Of a stretch of 7,027 nt of DNA, positions 1-5,030 are shown in pieces. Positions within the stretch are counted from its first letter, which is position 1. The number at the start of each line of letters is the position of its first letter. The notes below the pieces were generated by a model. It did no database searches, was not told the origin of the DNA, and saw nothing but the letters and a program-made list of their open reading frames with translations. The DNA lies in contig DBMZ01000062.1 of NCBI GenBank assembly GCA_002299005.1, forward strand, positions 1 to 7,027, in the 5' to 3' direction. This DNA comes from Alphaproteobacteria bacterium UBA685 (GTDB lineage: Bacteria; Pseudomonadota; Alphaproteobacteria; Puniceispirillales; Puniceispirillaceae). The position numbers were made by a program, and so were the translations under genes.

Positions 1-53
1 ACCGTCTTACCCGGGCAAAGAGCTGGGTAATTGCGCGTATCAGGCGCCGCCCA

Positions 54-920
54 CTAGCGGCTGAGTAGGTCTGATTCTGATAAAAGCGCTTCAATCCAAG
101 CGCTGTCTTCACGCTCATCTAATTTCATGATGAGATGTTTTTGAAGCTGAAAACAAGGCGCCTGTTCCATCTCGAACAGGCGCTTTTTTGCATCATCACC
201 TTCGTCTTGCGCACGCGCCTCTTTGACCAGCCGGCGCGGTAAATAAGCAGATCCGCCAAATTCGCGCAAATAAGACAGCGCCATTTGTGCCGTGTTAAAG
301 CTGACATAGGCGGCGCCTGCATCATAATAATATTCATCATGCTGGCGTCTAAAATCAGGGCCATAATCAACATAAACATACTGGCTATCAAAACGCAGAG
401 GTGTCTCAATGCGATCTGAATAGAGCGCTAATTCTTCATCATCAAGCTGCAATGCCTTTTGCGATTTACGCACCACAGGCTCACCAACAAGCGCCATATC
501 AATGGTACCCTCATTTAAGCCTTTGATTAACACCCCCTCATCAGCTTGTTGCACCGATAGCGCAAACCCTACCTCATAGGCGCGAAGCTTGTTAAAGAAA
601 TGACGACCACCTAAATCCCACAATAGCGGCGTGCAACCAATATTATAGATTTGTGACATGCCCTGCGGCAGAGAGGTCGCGCGCAAAGCCTGTCCCCATA
701 GCCCATCAATCACCCGCGCATAAGATAACAGCTTCGTGCCAGCGGCGGTTAGGCTCACACCTGATTTTTGGCGGATGATTAATGTCTGCCCAACCTCTTC
801 TTCAAGCGCTTTAAGGCGCATCGTCACCGAAGATTGTGTCACGTTCAATCGCTCTGAGGCTTTAACCAAAGACCCTGTTTCAATAATCGCGATAAATGTT
901 TTCAAGGCTGATTGATTCAT
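54..920 (-). CDS. LysR-type transcriptional regulator
   Basis: Cytoplasmic DNA-binding regulator of 288 residues, a normal length for the LysR family. The N-terminal winged helix-turn-helix covers about residues 1-60. It shows the family pattern of a TFIAIIETGS helix, an ASERLNVTQSSVTMRLKALE recognition region, and a wing ending in LTAAGTKLL. The rest (about 85-288) is the effector-binding domain, whose ligand cannot be read from sequence. The frame extends upstream to a TTG at 977, but the ATG at 920 is the better start. It begins the LysR domain at the usual place, and the TTG lies inside the predicted -35 box, upstream of the likely transcription start. No strong Shine-Dalgarno precedes the ATG; a weak GAAG lies about 12 bases away. 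The gene is divergent from the catabolic operon, so it is probably that operon's regulator and likely autorepressed. The family call is firm; the regulatory target is inferred from position. Confidence 0.93.
   Translation of the reverse strand: MNQSALKTFIAIIETGSLVKASERLNVTQSSVTMRLKALEEEVGQTLIIRQKSGVSLTAAGTKLLSYARVIDGLWGQALRATSLPQGMSQIYNIGCTPLLWDLGGRHFFNKLRAYEVGFALSVQQADEGVLIKGLNEGTIDMALVGEPVVRKSQKALQLDDEELALYSDRIETPLRFDSQYVYVDYGPDFRRQHDEYYYDAGAAYVSFNTAQMALSYLREFGGSAYLPRRLVKEARAQDEGDDAKKRLFEMEQAPCFQLQKHLIMKLDEREDSAWIEALLSESDLLSR
158..189 (+). terminator. Rho-independent terminator-like hairpin inside the LysR coding region
   Basis: A perfect 10-bp stem (GCGCCTGTTC at 158-167 and GAACAGGCGC at 174-183, 7 of 10 pairs G-C) closes a 6-base loop and is followed at once by six T residues (184-189). 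This is the classic intrinsic terminator layout for plus-strand transcripts. It lies antisense within the last 45 codons of the regulator gene. It could end transcription of a plus-strand gene entering from the left edge. On the minus strand the stem is followed only by a broken T-tract, so it should affect the regulator's own mRNA less. Activity is inferred from structure. Confidence 0.6.
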
Positions 921-931
921 ACCGCCATGAT

Positions 932-957
932 ACTTCAATAATTTTGAATTATTAAGT
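932..957. promoter_or_regulatory. Probable LysR-type operator (T-N11-A palindrome)
   Basis: Seven-base arms AATAATT (937-943) and AATTATT (947-953) are separated by TTG. Outer arms ACTT (932-935) and AAGT (954-957) are offset by one extra C. The core 939-951 fits the T-N11-A rule for LysR-type binding sites within a dyad centred on 945. It overlaps the predicted -10 box of the regulator gene, so binding there would block the regulator's own transcription. The region is very AT-rich, so some symmetry could arise by chance. Confidence 0.5.
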
Positions 958-977
958 GAAAAAAATTCGTTTTTCAA
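948..977 (-). promoter_or_regulatory. Probable sigma70-type promoter of the LysR gene
   Basis: Read on the minus strand, a TTGAAA -35 box (972-977) is followed after 18 bases by AATAAT (948-953), which matches five of six positions of TATAAT. A TAATAA one base earlier would give a 17-base spacer. The transcription start would fall near 941, leaving a leader of about 20 bases before the ATG at 920. The -10 box lies inside the palindrome at 932-957, as expected for autorepression. It is predicted from consensus only. Confidence 0.5.
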
Positions 978-997
978 AATTTATTAAATCTGCAAAT

Positions 998-1016
998 GTC
1001 TTGTTTCTAATAAGAC
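998..1016. promoter_or_regulatory. Second candidate LysR-type site near the operon start
   Basis: GTCTT (998-1002) and AAGAC (1012-1016) form a dyad centred on 1007. Two further A-T pairs lie inside it, giving seven of eight possible pairs, and the core 1001-1013 is again T-N11-A. It ends 19 bases before the aldehyde dehydrogenase ATG and would overlap a possible -10 element (TAATAA at 1008-1013). The centre lies 62 bp from the first palindrome, close to six helical turns, so both could be bound on one DNA face. No convincing -35 box was found for the operon, which fits activator dependence. Confidence 0.4.
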
Positions 1017-1020
1017 AGTC

Positions 1021-1026
1021 GGGGGG
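1021..1026 (+). promoter_or_regulatory. Unusual G-run as possible ribosome binding site
   Basis: Six consecutive G residues lie nine bases before the aldehyde dehydrogenase ATG, in place of a normal AGGAGG. They can pair partly with the CCUCC of 16S rRNA. A closer CAGAG (1031-1035) is too near the start to be a good site. Confidence 0.35.
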
Positions 1027-1035
1027 CTATCAGAG

Positions 1036-2514
1036 ATGAGCGATATCACATCTTATGACATGTTAATTAATGGCGCGTTTGTGCCTGCCAGTGATGGGGC
1101 ACGGTTTGACTCTGTCAATCCAGCCACAGGCGCTGTTTGGGCAAGCTTTGCCGCCGCGACGGCTGATGATGTTGATAGGGCTGTTCGCGCGGCCTCTGAT
1201 GCTTTGCAAGGGCCATGGGGGCAGATGACGCCTAGCATGCGCGGTAAATTACTTGGCAAGCTAGCTGATCTGCTCGCCGAAAATTCTGAGGCTATTGGCC
1301 GCATTGAGACCACTGATACCGGCAAGATGTTCAAAGAAACACGCTGGCAGTGTCAATATATCGCTGAATATCTGCGTTATTATGCTGGCGCGGCTGATAA
1401 ATTGCATGGCGATACATTGCCGATTGATAAGCCTGATATGTTTGTCTTCACATATCGTGAGCCGCTTGGGGTGATTGCCGCGATTATTCCGTGGAATTCG
1501 CAGATGTTCTTATCAGCGACGAAGATTGGCCCTGCCTTGGCAACAGGCAACACGATTGTTCTAAAGGCCTCAGAACATGCCTCTGCGCCTTTGCTAGAAT
1601 TTGGTAAATTGGCCAAGCAAGCCGGCATCCCTGACGGCGTCATCAATATCATCACAGGCTTTGGTGACCCGTGCGGTAAGACGCTGACAACCCACCCTAG
1701 CATCGCACGTATTGCCTTTACAGGCGGCACTCAATCTGCGCGTCATATTATCCGCAATTCGGCTGAAAATTTTGCGGAAGTATCGCTAGAACTTGGCGGC
1801 AAATCCCCGTTTATTGTCTTTGATGATGCGGATATCGAATCAGCGGTTAATGGTTCTGTCGCTGGTATTTTTGCCGCAACAGGCCAGTCTTGTGTCGCAG
1901 GCTCTCGCCTCTATTTGCATGAGGATATCGCAGATGAATTCCTTGAAAAGATGGTCGCCATTGCCAAGGGCATTAAGATTGGCGACCCGCAAGCAGATGA
2001 GACAGAGATGGGGCCTCTTTGCACCACAGGCCAGATGAGCCTTATCACAGAGCAAGTGGCCCTTGCGGTTGAACAAGGCGGCACAATCTTGGCCGGCGGC
2101 AACGCACGCGAAGATTTAGGCGGGCTGTATTTTGAGCCAACCATCATCGACTGCCCTGACCAATCTATGAGCCTTGTGCAGACAGAATTATTCGGCCCTG
2201 TCTTGGCGGTCCAACGCTTCAAAACCGAAGATGAGGTTCTCGCGCTTGCCAATGATAGTGATTACGGGCTAGCGGCTGGCATCTTCACGACCAATAACGC
2301 CAGAGCTTTGCGCCTATCACAGAACATACGCGCGGGCATTATTTGGGTGAATACCTACCGTGCTATCTCGCCCATCGCTGAATTTGGCGGCATGAAACAT
2401 TCAGGCCATGGCAGAGAAGCAGGCTTCCAAGCATTGATGGATTACACACGCCCCAAGACTGTCTGGATGAATATGTCAGACGACCCTATCGCTAACCCAT
2501 TCCAACCGCGCTAA
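1036..2514 (+). CDS. NAD-type aldehyde dehydrogenase
   Basis: Cytoplasmic aldehyde dehydrogenase of 492 residues, full length for the superfamily. It oxidises an aldehyde to a carboxylic acid using a pyridine nucleotide. Visible landmarks are PWN with the catalytic-site Asn at residue 154, the cofactor-binding K177 and E180, the FTGGT loop at 228-232, the general base E252 in LELGGK, the nucleophile C286 in GQSCVAGSR, and ELFGPV with E384. Lys plus Glu at this spacing is typical of members that prefer NAD+ because the Glu binds the adenosine ribose, so NAD+ is the likely cofactor. All catalytic residues are intact. The substrate cannot be read from sequence; the neighbouring monooxygenase suggests an aldehyde made by oxidative cleavage. 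First gene of the five-gene operon, with the divergent LysR gene upstream. The gene product family is certain. Confidence 0.95.
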   Translation: MSDITSYDMLINGAFVPASDGARFDSVNPATGAVWASFAAATADDVDRAVRAASDALQGPWGQMTPSMRGKLLGKLADLLAENSEAIGRIETTDTGKMFKETRWQCQYIAEYLRYYAGAADKLHGDTLPIDKPDMFVFTYREPLGVIAAIIPWNSQMFLSATKIGPALATGNTIVLKASEHASAPLLEFGKLAKQAGIPDGVINIITGFGDPCGKTLTTHPSIARIAFTGGTQSARHIIRNSAENFAEVSLELGGKSPFIVFDDADIESAVNGSVAGIFAATGQSCVAGSRLYLHEDIADEFLEKMVAIAKGIKIGDPQADETEMGPLCTTGQMSLITEQVALAVEQGGTILAGGNAREDLGGLYFEPTIIDCPDQSMSLVQTELFGPVLAVQRFKTEDEVLALANDSDYGLAAGIFTTNNARALRLSQNIRAGIIWVNTYRAISPIAEFGGMKHSGHGREAGFQALMDYTRPKTVWMNMSDDPIANPFQPR

Positions 2515-2534
2515 GCCGCGTCAATTCTTGTTTC

Positions 2535-2541
2535 AGAGGAG
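2535..2541 (+). promoter_or_regulatory. Strong Shine-Dalgarno of the flavin monooxygenase gene
   Basis: AGAGGAG lies eight bases before the ATG at 2550, the best ribosome binding site in the operon. It fixes the start and suggests that the monooxygenase is translated independently of the upstream gene. Confidence 0.7.
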
Positions 2542-2549
2542 CGTTTATT

Positions 2550-3584
2550 ATGAAATTTCATCTAAGCATTAATCTTGAGCGCATGGATGACACGGTCTCT
2601 ATGGAAGATGTGCGCAATCATACGCTTGAAATGGTTCAGATGGCTGATGAGGCCGGATTTGAGCTTGTTTGGGCGGCAGAGCATCACGCGCTTGAGATGA
2701 CGATTGCCCCTAACCCATTTCAGCTAATGACATGGTGGGCGGCAAATACCAAAAATATCCGCCTTGGTGCGGGCGTTGTGAATGCCGCCTATTGGCACCC
2801 GATTAATTTGGCTGGCGAGGCGGCGATGACTGACCTCATTAGTGGCGGTCGTATGGATTTAGGCATTGGTTCTGGCGCCTATCAGCGCGAATTTGACCGT
2901 ATGCGTCCCGGCCTTGACCAAAAGGATGGCTATAAATACTTGCAAGAAATGTTGCCACTTATCAAAGCGCTATGGAAAGGCGATGTCACCCATGAGGGCG
3001 AGCATTGGCAATTCCCAGCCTCAACCTCTTGCCCAAAGCCTGTGCAAGATGAGGTGCCTCTATGGGTGGCGGCAAGATCGCCTGTGACCTTTGATTATGC
3101 GGTTGAACATAATTGCAACATCATGAGCTGGCCTTTGACGATGCCATTCTCAGAAGCTGAGGCCTATCGTGAGCGTCTTGATGAGGCGATTGCCAAATCT
3201 GATAGGCCTTTTACGGGCAAATGGGCGATGATGCGCCACACATCTGTTTATGAGACCCAAGATGATAAGCAAGCGGCCCTTGATGCGGTGCGCTCTGCGC
3301 TTGCCATGTTTGGCAATTTGATGATGAAGTCTGGTGAGGTCACAAACGGCTTCCCGTCAAAGGTGCCACTTGCCTCGCTTGAGGGCAATGTGCGTGTTGA
3401 GCCTGAAATGCTGGCCCAAAATCTGGTCTTTGGCAGCCCTGATGAAGTGATTGGCAAGATTAAACAATATCAAGAGATTGGCGTTGATGCCTTTATCTAT
3501 TACGCCTCTATGGGGCTTGATATGGCGCAACAAAAACGAAGCCTGGAATTATTTATTAACGATGTTATGCCTGCCTTTCGCTAG
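2550..3584 (+). CDS. LLM-class flavin-dependent monooxygenase (luciferase-like)
   Basis: A 344-residue protein of the bacterial luciferase-like family, a TIM-barrel enzyme that uses reduced FMN and O2 to oxygenate a substrate. Family marks are the EHH motif at 44-46 after WAA, the segment KNIRLGAGVV followed by HP (about 68-84), and the SGGRMDLGIGSGAYQREF region (98-115). Near the C-terminus comes FGSPDEVIGKIKQY, the common FGSPEEV-type segment (about 294-307), then GVDAFIYY. Length is normal. Such enzymes usually need a separate flavin reductase to supply FMNH2, and none is encoded in this window. In a catabolic operon with an aldehyde dehydrogenase and a hydrolase, it is the likely first, ring-opening or C-X-cleaving step, as TgnB is in trigonelline breakdown; that role is inferred. 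Some family members act on F420 or as reductases, so monooxygenase is the likely but not the only chemistry. Confidence 0.9.
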   Translation: MKFHLSINLERMDDTVSMEDVRNHTLEMVQMADEAGFELVWAAEHHALEMTIAPNPFQLMTWWAANTKNIRLGAGVVNAAYWHPINLAGEAAMTDLISGGRMDLGIGSGAYQREFDRMRPGLDQKDGYKYLQEMLPLIKALWKGDVTHEGEHWQFPASTSCPKPVQDEVPLWVAARSPVTFDYAVEHNCNIMSWPLTMPFSEAEAYRERLDEAIAKSDRPFTGKWAMMRHTSVYETQDDKQAALDAVRSALAMFGNLMMKSGEVTNGFPSKVPLASLEGNVRVEPEMLAQNLVFGSPDEVIGKIKQYQEIGVDAFIYYASMGLDMAQQKRSLELFINDVMPAFR

Positions 3585-3597
3585 GGCAGCACCTGCT

Positions 3598-3604
3598 AGG
3601 AGAG
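3598..3604 (+). promoter_or_regulatory. Shine-Dalgarno of the AA_synth gene
   Basis: AGGAGAG ends four bases before the ATG at 3609 and lies in the 24-bp gap after the monooxygenase stop. It supports the chosen start. Confidence 0.6.
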
Positions 3605-3608
3605 ACTT

Positions 3609-4205
3609 ATGAGCGTAGAAATTAGACGTACCATTGATTGGACACAGACCACTTATGTTGAAGGTGGCAAGCCTGTGGAAAATCCCACCTATCTTTATGC
3701 CGCCTTGGCCGTCGTGCGCAACCCGTGGTTTGGCAGAGGCTTTGTGGAAGATCTAAGCCCTGAGATTAAAGAGCAATGCCCTGTGATTGGCAAAGTGCTT
3801 ACCGAAAATCTTTTGCGCCTGTCAGGTGGCACCATCGAGGGTGTGGGCAAAGCCTCACTTGTTGGCATGGGCGGCGAGGTTGAACATGCCCAAGCCTTGA
3901 CGCATTCGCTATGGTTCGGCAACCAGCTGCGTGAGGCAATTGATGCAAAAAGCTATCTTGCCTTTGCCAATATCAAAGCCGTTGGCGGCAGTACATTGCT
4001 GATCCCATTGATGGATAAGGATGATGGCGGCAGACGCTCTCACTATCAGACGATTTCGGTCTCAGTCGCAGATGCCCCTGCCCCTGATGAGATCATCATC
4101 GCGCTTGGCGGCTCTATTGGTGGTCATCCTCATCACCGCATTGGTGACCGCTATGCTGACCTCAAAGAGATGGGCAGAGATGTTGAAAATCCAGCAGGCG
4201 TATAA
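3609..4205 (+). CDS. AA_synth / DUF1185 family protein
   Basis: A 198-residue soluble protein that I recognise as the 'amino acid synthesis' family (DUF1185, AA_synth), about the family's usual length. Marks are AALAVVRNPWFGRGFVEDL (31-49), a central KASLVGMGGEVEH (81-93) and a His-rich C-terminal HPHHRIGDRYADL (173-185). These conserved Lys, Ser, Glu, His and Arg residues look like an active or ligand site. No signal peptide or membrane segment is visible. The family name is historical and no reaction is firmly established. From memory, solved structures have a Bacillus chorismate mutase-like fold, the fold also used by ring-opening amidohydrolases such as cyanuric acid hydrolase. A hydrolytic or isomerising role in the pathway is therefore possible but unproven. 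It sits between the flavin monooxygenase and the hydrolase, arguing for a catabolic rather than biosynthetic job. Confidence 0.85.
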   Translation: MSVEIRRTIDWTQTTYVEGGKPVENPTYLYAALAVVRNPWFGRGFVEDLSPEIKEQCPVIGKVLTENLLRLSGGTIEGVGKASLVGMGGEVEHAQALTHSLWFGNQLREAIDAKSYLAFANIKAVGGSTLLIPLMDKDDGGRRSHYQTISVSVADAPAPDEIIIALGGSIGGHPHHRIGDRYADLKEMGRDVENPAGV

Positions 4206-4214
4206 GGTCATTCG

Positions 4215-5027
4215 ATGAAAACCCCAACCGGTACCGCCTATGAGACACATGGCCCTGATAAGGAGACAGCGCCCGCGCTTATCCTTATCCACGGGCTTGG
4301 CCTGACAAGACGGACATGGGATGATTTCATCCCTGCCCTTGCCGCGCATTATCATATCATTCTGTATGATTTATGCGGTCATGGCGAGAGTGATTTGCCA
4401 GATGAGGCGCCGTCTCTATCTGTGCTTGCGGCGCAGTTAAATGACTTGATGAGGCATCTTTCGATTGATAGGGCGCATCTCATCGGCTTTTCTCTTGGCG
4501 GTATGATAAACCGGCGCATGGCGATGGATTATCCTGATAGGGTGGCCTCTCTTATCATCTTAAACTCACCTCATGAGCGCGGCGAAGAAGAACAGGCACT
4601 TGTCGAACAACGTGCCAAAGATACAAGCGAAGGTGGGGCGGCCGCTACGATTGAAACAACCCTAGCACGCTGGTTTACCAAAGAATTTCGCTCTGCCAAC
4701 CCTGAGAAGACCGATTGGGTGCGCCAGACAGTTCTTGCCAATGATGCACAAAATTATGCCGACCATCGCTTTGTCCTAGCAAACGGCGTGATTGAGCTTA
4801 TCCGCCCAGAGCCAGCCCTAGACTTCGCCTGCCTTGTCATGACCTGCGCGCATGATACAGGCTCTAATGTGGCGATGTCAGAAGCGATTGCTGAGGAGAT
4901 TGAAGGCGCGCGCCTTATCATCGTCCCTCACCTGCAACATCTAGGCCTGCTTGAAGCCCCGAGCCTTTTCACCACCCCTATTCTTACCTTTTTAGATGAC
5001 ATCATCACAGCCGATGAGAAGAGATAA
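4215..5027 (+). CDS. Alpha/beta-fold hydrolase
   Basis: A 270-residue alpha/beta-hydrolase with no signal peptide, so probably cytoplasmic. In order it shows the oxyanion-hole HGLGL (26-30), the YDLCGHGES turn (51-59), the nucleophile elbow GFSLGG with S93, the acid D214 in CAHDTGS, and the catalytic H242 in QHLGLLEAP. The triad is complete. The layout resembles 3-oxoadipate enol-lactonase (PcaD) and similar small-molecule esterases or lactonases, but this fold covers too many reactions to name a substrate. In the common DLRGHG turn, Arg is replaced by Cys54. Only nine bases separate it from the AA_synth stop. Its only visible ribosome site is a weak AAGG overlapping that stop codon, so translation is probably coupled. 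In the pathway it most plausibly cleaves a lactone, ester or N-acyl bond after ring opening (inference). Confidence 0.92.
   Translation: MKTPTGTAYETHGPDKETAPALILIHGLGLTRRTWDDFIPALAAHYHIILYDLCGHGESDLPDEAPSLSVLAAQLNDLMRHLSIDRAHLIGFSLGGMINRRMAMDYPDRVASLIILNSPHERGEEEQALVEQRAKDTSEGGAAATIETTLARWFTKEFRSANPEKTDWVRQTVLANDAQNYADHRFVLANGVIELIRPEPALDFACLVMTCAHDTGSNVAMSEAIAEEIEGARLIIVPHLQHLGLLEAPSLFTTPILTFLDDIITADEKR
5016..5024 (+). promoter_or_regulatory. Ribosome binding site inside the end of the hydrolase gene
   Basis: The purine run GAGAAGAGA lies within the last codons of the hydrolase and ends six bases before the ATG at 5031. The stop (TAA, 5025-5027) is three bases from that ATG. Translation of the thiamine-diphosphate enzyme is therefore likely coupled to the hydrolase. 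Confidence 0.5.
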
Positions 5028-5030
5028 ATT

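Noticed and set aside
1..53. Possible tRNA or RNA gene at the left edge
   Set aside because: There is no TTCGA-type T-loop or cloverleaf pairing, and the stretch is too short to support an RNA call.
958..975. A-rich/T-rich hairpin (GAAAAA and TTTTTC) in the divergent promoter
   Set aside because: A stem almost entirely of A-T pairs in an AT-rich promoter is expected by chance. It may reflect bent promoter DNA but supports no separate feature.
921..977. Longer regulator start at a TTG (977), adding 19 residues
   Set aside because: The extension lies upstream of the LysR helix-turn-helix, is AT-rich and low complexity, and overlaps the predicted -35/-10 boxes and operator. The ATG at 920 gives a standard family N-terminus.
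981..1013. Inverted TTATTA/TAATAA pair spaced 21 bases apart
   Set aside because: The arms are short, purely A-T and widely spaced. The GTCTT/AAGAC dyad at 998-1016 explains the region better.
1053..2252. Several 80-116 codon open frames antisense to or shifted within the aldehyde dehydrogenase gene
   Set aside because: They overlap a gene with intact catalytic motifs, resemble no family I know, and have no convincing ribosome sites of their own.
4021..4355. Open frames on both strands across the AA_synth/hydrolase junction
   Set aside because: Both flanking genes are well supported by family motifs here. The shifted frames have no recognisable domain and would overlap the coupled start.
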